In this document: piece by piece, positions 42,039-50,646 of the stretch
Layout: every line of letters starts with the position of its first letter
Numbering within the stretch: position 1 is the stretch's first letter
NCBI RefSeq assembly: GCF_001424385.1
Contig: NZ_LMPO01000008.1
Coordinates: forward strand, 674,674 to 738,673
DNA length: 64,000 nucleotides
Direction: 5' to 3'
Source: Curtobacterium sp. Leaf183
GTDB taxonomy: Bacteria; Actinomycetota; Actinomycetes; Actinomycetales; Microbacteriaceae
The notes under the pieces: model-generated
Databases searched by the model: none
Told to the model about the DNA's origin: nothing
Seen by the model: only the letters and a program-made list of their open reading frames with translations
Translations under genes and position numbers: made by a program

Positions 42039-42068
42039 CCGGGCCTCCTGTCCGTGTTCCGAGTTGAC

Positions 42069-42084
42069 TATTCGACTTGGAATA
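42069..42084. promoter_or_regulatory. Candidate operator of the padR-MFS operon
   Basis: TATTC (42069-42073) and GAATA (42080-42084) form an inverted repeat with a 6-bp centre in the AT-richest part of the divergent padR/purS spacer. TAGACT at 42137-42142 is a likely -10 box of purS on the other side. Confidence 0.65.
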
Positions 42085-42183
42085 TACGGCTTCGAACAGT
42101 TCTCCACAAGCGCGCCCGGCGGGATGCGCGGGCCGCATAGACTTGGCGCGTCCCCAACCGACCCACCGTGCTGGAGTGAACAC

Positions 42184-42447
42184 GTGCCAACGATCGTCGT
42201 CGAGGTCATGCCGAAGGCCGAGATCCTCGACCCCCAGGGCAAGGCGGTGGGCAATGCCCTCGCGCGCCTCGGCAAGAACGACCTGACCAACGTCCGCATC
42301 GGCAAGCGATTCGAGGTGACCGTCGACGGCCCCGTCGACGACGCCAAGCTCGCCGAGGTCCGCGAGATCGCGGCGGACATCTTCTCCAACGCGGTGATCG
42401 AAGACGTCGTCTCGGTCAGCGTGGCCGAGCACAGCAGCGCCGAGTGA
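42184..42447 (+). CDS. purS: FGAM synthase subunit PurS
   Basis: This is the small subunit of the three-part formylglycinamidine ribonucleotide synthase that makes FGAM, fourth step of purine synthesis. It bridges PurQ and PurL. The 87-residue protein has the family pattern [20 protein letters not shown] near the N-terminus and VRIGKRFEV in the middle. GTG 42184 has CTGGAG upstream. The stop overlaps the purQ start (GTGA), and purQ likewise overlaps purL, giving a fixed-stoichiometry operon. Confidence 0.96.
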   Translation: MPTIVVEVMPKAEILDPQGKAVGNALARLGKNDLTNVRIGKRFEVTVDGPVDDAKLAEVREIAADIFSNAVIEDVVSVSVAEHSSAE

Positions 42448-43148
42448 CCGCGATGCGCATCGGCGTCATCACGTTCCCCGGCTCGCTCGACGACCGCGAC
42501 GCCCAGCGCGCGGTCCGCCTCGCCGGGGCCGACCCGGTCGCGCTCTGGCACGGCGACCACGACCTGCAGGGCGTCGACGCGATCGTGCTCCCCGGGGGCT
42601 TCTCGTACGGGGACTACCTGCGTGCCGGGGCGATCGCGGCCAAGGCGCCGATCATGGCCGAGGTCATCGACGCAGCCGGCAAGGGCATGCCCGTGCTCGG
42701 CATCTGCAACGGGTTCCAGATGCTCGCCGAGGCCCGCCTGGTGCCCGGCGCGCACACCCGCAACGCCCACCAGCAGTTCATCCGTCGCGACCAGAAGCTC
42801 CGCGTCGAGAACGCCGGCACCGCCTGGACCTCCGGGTTCAGCGCGCAGCAGGAGATCACGATCCCGCTCAAGAACGCGGACGGCCGGTTCGTCGCCGACG
42901 CCGACGAGATCAAGCGCATCGAGGACAACGGCCAGGTGGTGTTCCGCTACGTCGGCGTGAACCCGAACGGCTCGATCGACGACATCGCGGGCGTCTCCAA
43001 CGAGCGCGGCAACGTCGTCGGCCTGATGCCGCACCCCGAGCACGCGACGGAAGCCGGGTTCGGCCCGGACACCCCCGCGGCGATGGCCTCCGGCACGGAC
43101 GGCCTCACCTTCTTCACCTCCGTGATCGAGTCGACACTCGTCAAGTGA
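42444..43148 (+). CDS. purQ: FGAM synthase glutaminase subunit PurQ
   Basis: This is the 234-residue class I glutamine amidotransferase subunit that supplies ammonia to PurL. The nucleophile Cys88 is in [10 protein letters not shown], the oxyanion region is [16 protein letters not shown], and the His/Glu pair lies in [11 protein letters not shown] near residue 205. GTG 42444 overlaps the purS stop; ATG 42453 is a possible alternative start. It is translationally coupled to purL. Confidence 0.97.
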   Translation: MTAMRIGVITFPGSLDDRDAQRAVRLAGADPVALWHGDHDLQGVDAIVLPGGFSYGDYLRAGAIAAKAPIMAEVIDAAGKGMPVLGICNGFQMLAEARLVPGAHTRNAHQQFIRRDQKLRVENAGTAWTSGFSAQQEITIPLKNADGRFVADADEIKRIEDNGQVVFRYVGVNPNGSIDDIAGVSNERGNVVGLMPHPEHATEAGFGPDTPAAMASGTDGLTFFTSVIESTLVK

Positions 43149-45580
43149 CCGACGCGACCGACGTGACCGCCCCGACCTCAGCAGGGAACGACAACACCGT
43201 GACGACCCACGTTCGCCCGAAGCCCGACACCGTGCAGGACGCGGCGGCGACGCCCGACAAGGACCAGCCGTACGAGGCCCTCGGGCTCAAGGCGGACGAG
43301 TACGCGAAGATCCGCGAGATCCTCGGCCGTCGCCCCACCTCGGGTGAGCTGGCGATGTACTCCGTCATGTGGTCGGAGCACTGCTCGTACAAGTCGAGCA
43401 AGAACTACCTCCGGCAGTTCGGCCAGAAGGTCACGCCGGAGATGCAGAAGGACCTGATGGTCGGCATGGGCGAGAACGCCGGTGTCGTCGACATCGGCGA
43501 CGGCTGGGCGGTCACCTTCAAGGTCGAGTCGCACAACCACCCGTCCTACGTCGAGCCGTACCAGGGCGCCGCCACGGGCGTCGGCGGCATCGTCCGCGAC
43601 ATCATCTCGATGGGTGCGCGTCCGGTGGCGGTCATGGACCAGCTCCGCTTCGGCGCGATCGACCACGAGGACACGGCTCGCGTCGTGCACGGCGTCGTCG
43701 GGGGCATCTCGTTCTACGGCAACTGCCTGGGCCTGCCGAACATCGGCGGCGAGACCTACTTCGACTCCGTGTACCAGGGCAACCCGCTGGTCAACGCCCT
43801 CGCGGTGGGTGTCCTGCGGCACGAGGACCTGCACCTGGCGAACGCCTCGGGCGCCGGCAACAAGGTCGTCCTCTTCGGCGCCCGCACCGGCGGCGACGGC
43901 ATCGGCGGCGCGTCGATCCTGGCGTCCGACACCTTCACCGAGGGCGGCCCGACCAAGCGCCCCGCAGTGCAGGTCGGCGACCCCTTCGCCGAGAAGGTCC
44001 TGATCGAGTGCTGCCTCGAGCTCTTCCAGAAGGACCTCGTCGAGGGCATCCAGGACCTCGGCGCCGCGGGCATCTCGTGCGCCACGTCCGAGCTCGCCAG
44101 CAACGGCGACGGCGGCATGCACATCTCGCTCGACGACGTCCTGCTGCGGGACCCCACGCTCACGGCAGAGGAGATCCTCATGTCGGAGAGCCAGGAGCGC
44201 ATGATGGCGGTCGTCCGTCCCGACAAGCTCGACGCCTTCCTGCAGGTCGTCGGCAAGTGGGAGGTCGAGACGAGCGTCCTCGGCGAGGTCACCGGCACCG
44301 GTCGTCTCGTGATCGACTGGCAGGGCCAGGAGATCGTCAACGTCGACCCTCGCACCGTCGCCGTCGACGGCCCCGTGTACGACCGCCCGGTCGCCTACCC
44401 GACCTGGATCGACGCACTGCAGTCCGACGGCGCCGAGTCGCTCGACCGCCCGGAGACGGGGCCGGCGCTCAAGGCCCAGTTCCTGCAGTTGCTCGGCTCG
44501 CCCAACTTGGCGGACAAGCGCTGGATCACGAACCAGTACGACACCTACGTGCTCGGCAACACCGCTCTGGCCTTCCCGGACGACGGCGGCATGATCCGCG
44601 TCGACGAGGAAACGGGCCTCGGCGTGACGATCGCGACGGACGCGAACGGCCGCTACTGCCAGCTCGACCCGAAGCAGGGCGCTCGCCTGGCCCTGGCCGA
44701 GGCGTACCGCAACGTCGCCGTCACCGGTGCCATTCCGGCGGCGGTGACCGACTGCCTGAACTTCGGCTCCCCGGAGAACCCCGAGGTCATGTGGCAGTTC
44801 TCCGAGGCGGTCGAAGGACTGGCGGACGGCTGCATGGAGCTCGGCATCCCGGTGACCGGCGGCAACGTGTCGTTCTACAACCAGACCGGCTCGACCCCGA
44901 TCCACCCCACCCCCGTGGTCGGTGTGCTCGGTGTCATCGACGACGTCGCCAAGCGCGTGCCCTCGGGCTGGCAGGACGACGGCCACAACATCTACCTGCT
45001 CGGCACGACCGACCTCGAGCTCGACGGTTCGGCGTGGGCGGGTACCGTGCACGGACACCTGGGCGGTCGCCCGCCCAAGGTCGACCTGGCCCACGAGAAG
45101 GACCTCGCCGCGCTGCTGCACGCCGCCACGGACGAGCAGCTACTGACCAGCGCCCACGACCTGTCGGACGGCGGGCTCGCGCAGTCGCTCGCCGAGTCGG
45201 TCCTGCGCTTCGGGGTCGGCGCACGCGTCGTCCTCGACGAGCTGCAGGAACGCGACGGCATCGACGTCGCCACGGCGCTGTTCTCGGAGTCGACCACACG
45301 GGTGATCGTCACCGTCCGCCGCGAGGACGACGTCCGCTTCCAGGGCCTCTGCAACGGTCGGGGCTTCCCGGTCCTGCGCATCGGTGTGACCGACGGCCAC
45401 TCGCAGGCCCTCGAGGTCCAGGGGGCGTTCGAGGTCTCGATCGGCGAGCTCCGCGGCACGCACGGCGCGACTCTGCCGAGCCGCTTCGGCGACGTCATCC
45501 AGGAGACCGTGACCGAGGGCGTCCTGGGCCGCGGGCCGCTGGCGTCCGACGGCACGTTCTCGCCGCGCACGGACAGCTGA
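43145..45580 (+). CDS. purL: FGAM synthase large subunit PurL
   Basis: This is the 811-residue ATP-binding catalytic subunit, of the short type that needs separate PurS and PurQ. A Thr/Asp-rich N-terminal extension of about 40 residues precedes the core. Signatures include [68 protein letters not shown]-like [14 protein letters not shown], and [13 protein letters not shown] 43145 overlaps the purQ stop. The next gene starts 11 nt after the purL stop. Confidence 0.97.
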   Translation: MTDATDVTAPTSAGNDNTVTTHVRPKPDTVQDAAATPDKDQPYEALGLKADEYAKIREILGRRPTSGELAMYSVMWSEHCSYKSSKNYLRQFGQKVTPEMQKDLMVGMGENAGVVDIGDGWAVTFKVESHNHPSYVEPYQGAATGVGGIVRDIISMGARPVAVMDQLRFGAIDHEDTARVVHGVVGGISFYGNCLGLPNIGGETYFDSVYQGNPLVNALAVGVLRHEDLHLANASGAGNKVVLFGARTGGDGIGGASILASDTFTEGGPTKRPAVQVGDPFAEKVLIECCLELFQKDLVEGIQDLGAAGISCATSELASNGDGGMHISLDDVLLRDPTLTAEEILMSESQERMMAVVRPDKLDAFLQVVGKWEVETSVLGEVTGTGRLVIDWQGQEIVNVDPRTVAVDGPVYDRPVAYPTWIDALQSDGAESLDRPETGPALKAQFLQLLGSPNLADKRWITNQYDTYVLGNTALAFPDDGGMIRVDEETGLGVTIATDANGRYCQLDPKQGARLALAEAYRNVAVTGAIPAAVTDCLNFGSPENPEVMWQFSEAVEGLADGCMELGIPVTGGNVSFYNQTGSTPIHPTPVVGVLGVIDDVAKRVPSGWQDDGHNIYLLGTTDLELDGSAWAGTVHGHLGGRPPKVDLAHEKDLAALLHAATDEQLLTSAHDLSDGGLAQSLAESVLRFGVGARVVLDELQERDGIDVATALFSESTTRVIVTVRREDDVRFQGLCNGRGFPVLRIGVTDGHSQALEVQGAFEVSIGELRGTHGATLPSRFGDVIQETVTEGVLGRGPLASDGTFSPRTDS

Positions 45581-45591
45581 GGCCGGACGTC

Positions 45592-46530
45592 GTGAGCGCG
45601 AACCCCCGCACCAGCGTCGTCACCCTGCCGTTCGCCGAACTCGTCGACCGCTTCGGCCCGGTGCCGGACGGCGTCGAGCTCGAGGTGTGGGACCTCGAGC
45701 AGCCCCACGAGCGGCCGGACGACATCGCGATCACGCTGCTGCCGTTCTACTTCCAGGGCCGCCACCGGTGGCAGTACGTGCACGACCTGCCGAACCTGCG
45801 GCTCCTGCAGCTGCCGAGTGCCGGGTACGAGCACGCGGTGCCGCACGTCCCCGCGCACGCGCAACTGGCGAACGGCCGGGGCATCCACGACGACGAGACC
45901 GCCGAGCTCGCCGTCGGTCTCGCACTCACGGCGCTGCGCGAGATCGGCCAGTTCCAGATCGACCGGACGAACCAGGTCTGGGACGTCCGGAAGACCCGGT
46001 CCCTGGCCGACCGTCGGGTGACCGTGGTCGGCTACGGCGCGATCGGAGGCGCCATCGCGACGCGCTTCGAAGCGTTCCGGACCGACGTCACCGTCGTCGC
46101 CCGGACCGCTCGCGTGCAGGACGGCCGCCAGGTGCACGCGTTCGACGAGCTGCCCGAACTCGCCCGCAGCACCGACGTCCTCGTGCTCATCGCCCCGCTG
46201 ACCGACGAGACCGAGCACCTGGTCGACGCGGCGTTGCTCGCGGCGCTGCCCGACGGCGCCCTCGTGGTGAACGTCGCGCGCGGCAAGGTCGTCGACACCG
46301 ATGCCCTGGTGGCCGAGCTGCTCGCTGAGCGGCTCTCGGCTGGGCTCGACGTCACGGACCCCGAGCCGCTGCCGCCCGGGCACCCGCTGTGGACGACGCC
46401 GAACACCGTGCTCACGCCGCACGTCGGTGGCAACACCGACCTCAGCGTGCCGCGGTCCATCGAGCTGATGCGGCGGCAGGTGTCGGCCCTTGCCGAGGGA
46501 CGCCCCTTCGAGAACCTGATCCAGACCTGA
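45592..46530 (+). CDS. D-isomer-specific 2-hydroxyacid dehydrogenase
   Basis: This 312-residue NAD(P)-dependent dehydrogenase has the Rossmann motif VVGYGAIGGAIATRF near residue 145. Catalytic Arg is in NVARGKVVDTDAL, Glu in LDVTDPEPLPPGHPLW, and His in LTPHVGGNT. The N-terminal substrate domain is divergent. It may serve hydroxypyruvate, phosphoglycerate-like or other 2-oxo acids. GTG 45592 follows purL closely, so read-through from the purine operon is possible. The 3' end runs into an 11-bp tandem repeat. Confidence 0.92.
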   Translation: MSANPRTSVVTLPFAELVDRFGPVPDGVELEVWDLEQPHERPDDIAITLLPFYFQGRHRWQYVHDLPNLRLLQLPSAGYEHAVPHVPAHAQLANGRGIHDDETAELAVGLALTALREIGQFQIDRTNQVWDVRKTRSLADRRVTVVGYGAIGGAIATRFEAFRTDVTVVARTARVQDGRQVHAFDELPELARSTDVLVLIAPLTDETEHLVDAALLAALPDGALVVNVARGKVVDTDALVAELLAERLSAGLDVTDPEPLPPGHPLWTTPNTVLTPHVGGNTDLSVPRSIELMRRQVSALAEGRPFENLIQT

Positions 46531-46565
46531 TCCAGACCCGATCCAGACCTGACCCAGACCTGACC
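46514..46565. repeat. 11-bp tandem repeat over the end of the dehydrogenase gene
   Basis: The unit ACCTGATCCAG is repeated almost five times with a few substitutions (46514, 46525, 46536, 46547, 46558). The first copies encode the last residues (LIQT) and the stop codon; the remainder fills the 44-bp spacer to the convergent lactonase gene. Confidence 0.85.
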
Positions 46566-46574
46566 CCAGCGGGT

Positions 46575-47768
46575 CTAGCCGACCGGCACCACGCACGTCG
46601 GGGTGCCGACGGCGATCTGCCCGACGGGCTCCCCCGGAACCCCGTCCGGCCCCACGGGCAACACCGCGATCGCGTCGGACCGCTCGTTCGCCACCAGGAC
46701 GAACCCGGGCACCCGGGCGAAGTGCCGCGGCCAGACACCACCCGACGACGCCGACCCGACGACCGCCAACTGTCCGTCGGAGGCGTCGAGCACCACGATG
46801 ACGTCCCGGCCGCGCACGGCGACGTACACCAGCCCGGAGTCGTCGACCTCGATGTGGCTCAGCAGGGACTCGCCCGCCCCCGTCGACACCGAGGCCACGG
46901 TGCGGAGCGATCCGCCCTCGTCACGACGCAGCCGGTGGACGTGCCCGTCGAGTTCCCCGGCGACGAACAGGTCCCCGTCGAACCAGGCCATGTGCCTCGG
47001 CCCCGCCCCCGGCGCCACGTGGTGGACCCGGACCAGCACGAGCGACGACGAGTCACCAACACCAACCCCAGCACCAGCACCAGCACCAGCACCAGCACCA
47101 GCACCAGCGTCACCCACCGAGAACTCGTGGAGCGCGTCCCCGCCCAGGTCCGCCACCAGGATCGTGCCCTCGGGCGTGGCGATGGACTGGTGCGCGTGCG
47201 GCCCGTCCTGCCGGTCGGCATCCGGCCCCGTCACGTCCGGCAGGACCTCGGTCGACGACGCGGCATCCGGCACCACGAGTGCGTCCCCCGGCCCCGCCGA
47301 CGCCGCGAACGACTCCGCCGCGGCCAGGTCCACCGCGGAGACGGTCCCCGACGTGTAGTTCGTCACCACCAGCACCCCGGCCGGGTCGACCCGGACGTGG
47401 CACGGCGCATCACCCCCGGCAGCGACGGTCCACAGGTGCTCGAGCGCCGACCCGTTCCGGCGGAAGGCCTGCACGCTGCCGTCGACGACCTCGGACACGG
47501 CGTAGACCCGGTCCTCTGAGACGGCGAGGAACGACGGGTCGTCCATCACGGCCACGGTGGTGGCGACGCCGTCCTGGACGAACGAGATCCCGGTCGCCGT
47601 GCCTCCCCCGGTGGCCGTGTACGACCCGAGGAGCAACGCCGGCACCGCGTCCCGCCACGAGGCGACGGCACCCGCCCCGGCATCCGAAGCACCCGCACCC
47701 GCCCCGGCATCCGAAGCACCCGCCCTGGCAGCCGCAGCACCCGAAGCCGAAACACCCGCCCCGCTCAC
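46575..47768 (-). CDS. Lactonase-family beta-propeller protein
   Basis: This 397-residue protein resembles the 6-phosphogluconolactonase (YbhE/Pgl-type) seven-bladed propeller family. Recognisable pieces are LLLGSYTATGGG near the true domain start, CHVRVDPAGVLVVTNYTSG, GPHAHQSI, PGAGPRHMAWF and FVLVANERSDAIAVLPVG. The N-terminal 35 residues are Gly/Ala repeats (GASDAGAGA twice) from a 27-bp DNA repeat. A hexanucleotide repeat adds an (Ala-Gly)n loop in the middle. GTG 47768 overlaps the chorismate mutase stop. The real protein might start later, near the SWRDAVPALLLG segment. Confidence 0.85.
   Translation of the reverse strand: MSGAGVSASGAAAARAGASDAGAGAGASDAGAGAVASWRDAVPALLLGSYTATGGGTATGISFVQDGVATTVAVMDDPSFLAVSEDRVYAVSEVVDGSVQAFRRNGSALEHLWTVAAGGDAPCHVRVDPAGVLVVTNYTSGTVSAVDLAAAESFAASAGPGDALVVPDAASSTEVLPDVTGPDADRQDGPHAHQSIATPEGTILVADLGGDALHEFSVGDAGAGAGAGAGAGAGVGVGDSSSLVLVRVHHVAPGAGPRHMAWFDGDLFVAGELDGHVHRLRRDEGGSLRTVASVSTGAGESLLSHIEVDDSGLVYVAVRGRDVIVVLDASDGQLAVVGSASSGGVWPRHFARVPGFVLVANERSDAIAVLPVGPDGVPGEPVGQIAVGTPTCVVPVG
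47055..47108. repeat. CAGCAC hexanucleotide repeat inside the lactonase gene
   Basis: About six and a half copies of CAGCAC (47069-47108), preceded by diverged CACCAA copies, encode GAGAGAGAGAGAGVGVG on the minus strand. The 6-nt unit keeps the frame whatever the copy number. Confidence 0.85.
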
Positions 47769-48070
47769 ACCTCGCCCTCGGCGATCTGCTCGTGGTGGTG
47801 GATGACCTCGGCGACGATGAAGTTCAGGAACTTCTCCGCGAACGCCGGGTCCAGGTGCGACTCCGCCGCGAGCGACCGCAGCCGCGAGACCTGCACCTGC
47901 TCGCGTGCCGGGTCGGCCGGCGGCATGCCCGCACTGGCCTTGAGGTACCCCACCCGCTGCGTGTACTTGAAGCGCTCCGCGAGCATGTGGATCACCGCGG
48001 CGTCGATGTTGTCGATGCTCTGCCGGATGCTCTGCAGTTCCGCCACGGCCGCGTCGTCGTACTCGCTCAT
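47765..48070 (-). CDS. Chorismate mutase (AroQ type)
   Basis: This 101-residue all-helical enzyme converts chorismate to prephenate for Phe/Tyr synthesis. The N-terminal helix carries SIRQSIDNIDAAVIHMLAER, the family's R-x3-D...ID-x4-L-x-R pattern, followed by FKYTQRVGYLKASAGMPPAD and the C-terminal helix. ATG 48070 lies 6 nt after TAGGCT (48077-48082 read on the minus strand), a leaderless start. Its GTG-TGA end overlaps the lactonase start. Confidence 0.92.
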   Translation of the reverse strand: MSEYDDAAVAELQSIRQSIDNIDAAVIHMLAERFKYTQRVGYLKASAGMPPADPAREQVQVSRLRSLAAESHLDPAFAEKFLNFIVAEVIHHHEQIAEGEV

Positions 48071-48148
48071 GGCCCGAGCCTAACGGCGCACGACGGGCGA
48101 CACCCGTGGGGCACGACTGACACCGCGGTCGATGGGAAGATGGAGTCC

Positions 48149-48553
48149 ATGTCGGTCCTCCTCGTCCTCTCCTGCGTGTTCGCGATCCTCGCCGGACTGC
48201 TCCACGTCTACATCTTCTTCATGGAGTCGATCGCCTGGACGAGCCCCCGCGTCCGCAAGACCTTCGGCATCGCCTCCGACGCCGAAGCGCGCGCCACCCG
48301 CTCGCTCGCCTTCAACCAGGGCTTCTACAACCTGTTCCTGGCGATCGGCACGTTCCTCGGTGTGGTGCTCGCCTTCGCGGGCAACGGCGCGACGGGCTGG
48401 CCGCTCATCGTCTTCGGCACCGCGAGCATGCTCGCCGCGGCCGTGGTGCTCGTCGGCACGGGCCGTCGGTACCTCAGCACGGCGCTGATCCAGGGCTCGT
48501 TCCCGCTCATCGCGCTGCTCTTCGCCTTCCTGGGCTCGACCTTCGGCGTCTGA
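48149..48553 (+). CDS. DUF1304 family membrane protein
   Basis: This 134-residue protein has four TM helices. Family features are the opening AILAGLLHVYIFFMESIAW, RKTFG, AFNQGFYNLFLAIGTFLG in TM2, and a C-terminal ALIQGSFPLIALLFAFLG. Function is unknown, though it is widespread in bacteria. ATG 48149 is chosen; ATG 48140 would add three residues. A long hairpin terminator (48597-48658) separates it from the convergent siderophore-binding gene. Confidence 0.85.
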   Translation: MSVLLVLSCVFAILAGLLHVYIFFMESIAWTSPRVRKTFGIASDAEARATRSLAFNQGFYNLFLAIGTFLGVVLAFAGNGATGWPLIVFGTASMLAAAVVLVGTGRRYLSTALIQGSFPLIALLFAFLGSTFGV

Positions 48554-48596
48554 TCCGACCGACGCGTCGGCTGGCGACGTGGTCGCCGGAACGCTC

Positions 48597-48658
48597 TGGA
48601 GGCCCGGTGCACCCCCGGCGGACCGCAACCGGTCCGTGGGTGGTGATCCGGGCCTCCA
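48597..48658. terminator. Two-way terminator (GGCCTCC family)
   Basis: TGGAGGCCCGG (48597-48607) and CCGGGCCTCCA (48648-48658) form an 11-bp stem, with an inner GGACCG/CGGTCC stem in the 40-nt loop. It lies between convergent genes. Confidence 0.8.
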
Positions 48659-48682
48659 GGCCGTTCAGCGGATCGGGGCGGC

Positions 48683-49696
48683 TCAGCCGAGCTTCGCCGC
48701 GAACTCGTCGGGCAGGCGCTTGAGCGCCCACTCGATCGCCGCGGTCGTGCCCATCGAGAACGCCGAGGACACGTCCTTGTCGTCGACGACGATGGAATGG
48801 CCGGCCTGGACCGACGGCACCTTCTGGAACAGCGGGTCGTTCTCGGCCGCCGAGGCCTCGACGTAGATCGGCAGGATCACCGTCAGGTCGGCGTTCAGCA
48901 GGTCGAGGTTCTCGTTCGACAGCGACACCGAGAACTGCTTGCCGGCCTCTTGGTCGATCTTCTTGGGGATGGTGAACCCGAGCTGCTGCATGAACTGCGC
49001 GCGGCTGTCGGCCGAGGCGTAGGCGCCGAAGCCCTCGGACGTGTAGGCCCCGATGACGGCGGTCTTGCCGTCGAACTCGGGGTGCGCCTTGCGTGCTGCG
49101 GCGTAGGCGTCGTCGACCCCGGACAGCAGCTTCTTGCCCTCAGTGACCTTGCCGAGCGCCTTGGCGATCATCGTGGTCTGCTGCTTCGTGGTGGCGAGGT
49201 AGTTCTCGCCGCCCTTCGGGATCGCCACGGTCGGCGCGATCGCGGAGAGCTTGCTGTAGCGGTCCTTGTCGCCCGAGGACTTGACGTCGAGGATCAGGTC
49301 CGGCTTGAGCTTGAGGATGTCCTCGTAGCTGGGCTCGAGCGTGTTGATGATCTTCGGCGACTTCGTGTACGCGTCCTTGAGCCACGGCCCGACGCCGTCG
49401 CCACCGAACGCCAGCCAGTCGCTCGCGCCGACGGGCTGCACGCCGAGCTCGAGTGCCGTCTCGGCGTCGCCCCAGCCGAGGGCGACGACGCGCTTGGGCT
49501 GCGACTCGATGGTCGTGGTGCCGAGGCCGGTCGTGATGGACACCGGGAAGGCGCCGTCGCCGGAGGCGGACGAGGTCGACTGCGCGGTCGTCGAACCGGA
49601 GGCGCACCCGGCGAGGACGAGCGAGGCGGCCACGACGGCGCCGGCTGCTGCGAGCACGCGGCGGAGGCGCTGCTTGGGGAGGGAGGATCGGATCAC
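48683..49696 (-). CDS. Iron-siderophore ABC transporter substrate-binding lipoprotein
   Basis: This 337-residue FhuD/FecB-type binding protein has a signal peptide ending in the lipobox LAGC (Cys31) and then a Ser/Thr linker. The two-lobed periplasmic-binding fold includes PKRVVALGWGDAETALELGV at the start and YEDILKLKPDLIL near the hinge. No permease or ATPase gene adjoins, so it must use partners encoded elsewhere. GTG 49696 lies 7 nt after a -10 box that is buried in a DtxR/IdeR-type iron box, so it should be iron-repressed and leaderless. Confidence 0.94.
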   Translation of the reverse strand: MIRSSLPKQRLRRVLAAAGAVVAASLVLAGCASGSTTAQSTSSASGDGAFPVSITTGLGTTTIESQPKRVVALGWGDAETALELGVQPVGASDWLAFGGDGVGPWLKDAYTKSPKIINTLEPSYEDILKLKPDLILDVKSSGDKDRYSKLSAIAPTVAIPKGGENYLATTKQQTTMIAKALGKVTEGKKLLSGVDDAYAAARKAHPEFDGKTAVIGAYTSEGFGAYASADSRAQFMQQLGFTIPKKIDQEAGKQFSVSLSNENLDLLNADLTVILPIYVEASAAENDPLFQKVPSVQAGHSIVVDDKDVSSAFSMGTTAAIEWALKRLPDEFAAKLG

Positions 49697-49717
49697 AGAG
49701 GTAAGGCTACCCTAAGC
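49697..49717 (-). promoter_or_regulatory. DtxR/IdeR iron box over the siderophore-receptor promoter
   Basis: On the minus strand TTAGGGTAGCCTTACCT (within 49699-49717) matches the DtxR/IdeR consensus TTAGGTTAGSCTAACCTAA at most positions. It includes the probable -10 box TAGCCT and ends 3 nt before the start codon, so bound repressor would block transcription directly. Confidence 0.88.
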
Positions 49718-49754
49718 ACCTGACGTCGAGCCGGGCTGACTATGCTCACAGACC

Positions 49755-50630
49755 GTGACCCCCACCTGGCACGACCCGGAGCGCACCGCCCTGTCCGTGC
49801 TCGGCTCCCCGATCACGCACTCCCTCTCCCCCACGCTGCACCTGGCGGCGTACGAGGTGCTCGGCCTGCCCTTCACCTACGACCGGCACGAGGTCGCTTC
49901 AGGCGGGCTCGACGCGTTCATCGGCGCGCTCGGCCCGGAGCAGCGCGGGCTCAGCCTGACCATGCCACTCAAGCGCGAGGTGCTGCCCCTGCTCGACCGG
50001 ACGACACCGCTCGTCGACGAACTCGGCGTCGCGAACACGCTGGCGTTCCGGACGTCCGGCGACCGGGTGCTGCGGTGGGGCGCGAACACCGACGTCGAGG
50101 GACTGGTCCGTCCCGTCGCCGCACTCGGGCACGTCCCCGGCGAGGCCACGATCCTGGGCGGCGGGGCCACCGCGGCGAGCGCCCTGACGGCGTCGCTGCG
50201 ACTCGGGGCCTCGCTGGTCCGGGTCTTCGTCCGGGACACCGCGCGCGCCGGTGACCTGGTTACCCTGGCGACACGGCTCGGGGTGACGATCGAGGTGCAC
50301 CCCCTGGCCGAGCTCGACCAGGCCGGCCCGCTCGGGTTCGTCGTGTCGACGCTCCCCGGTGGTGCTGCCGACGACCTGCACCTCGTGCCGAGCGGGCCCG
50401 ACGCCGTGCTGTTCGACGTGGCGTACGAGCCGTGGCCGACGGCGGCGTCGAGTCGGTGGTCGGCTGCCGGGGGCCGGGTGCTGAACGGGCTCGACATGTT
50501 GACCGAGCAGGCGATCGGGCAGATCCGGTTCTTCCTGAACGGGGACGACGACGAGCTGCTGCCGGACGAGGCCGCCGTGCGCCGGGCGATGCGCGCCGCG
50601 GTGCGCCTGCCGGAGACGATCGGCGGGTAG
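49755..50630 (+). CDS. aroE: Shikimate dehydrogenase
   Basis: This 291-residue enzyme reduces 3-dehydroshikimate to shikimate with NADPH. The shikimate-binding Ser pair is in GSPITHSLSPTLH (Ser23, Ser25), the catalytic Lys73 is in LTMPLKREV, and Asp113 is in GANTDVEG. A dinucleotide loop ILGGGATAASAL lies near residue 133. The end of the family motif is NGLDMLTEQA. GTG 49755 lies 8 nt after TATGCT (49741-49746). Paralogues with other substrates (quinate, YdiB/AroE2-like) exist, so the symbol is likely but not certain. Confidence 0.9.
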   Translation: MTPTWHDPERTALSVLGSPITHSLSPTLHLAAYEVLGLPFTYDRHEVASGGLDAFIGALGPEQRGLSLTMPLKREVLPLLDRTTPLVDELGVANTLAFRTSGDRVLRWGANTDVEGLVRPVAALGHVPGEATILGGGATAASALTASLRLGASLVRVFVRDTARAGDLVTLATRLGVTIEVHPLAELDQAGPLGFVVSTLPGGAADDLHLVPSGPDAVLFDVAYEPWPTAASSRWSAAGGRVLNGLDMLTEQAIGQIRFFLNGDDDELLPDEAAVRRAMRAAVRLPETIGG

Positions 50631-50646
50631 TCGCAGCTCGCCGCAG

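Noticed and set aside
47069-47108. Phase-variable switch in the lactonase gene
   Set aside because: The repeat unit is 6 nt, so slippage cannot shift the frame; only loop length would change.
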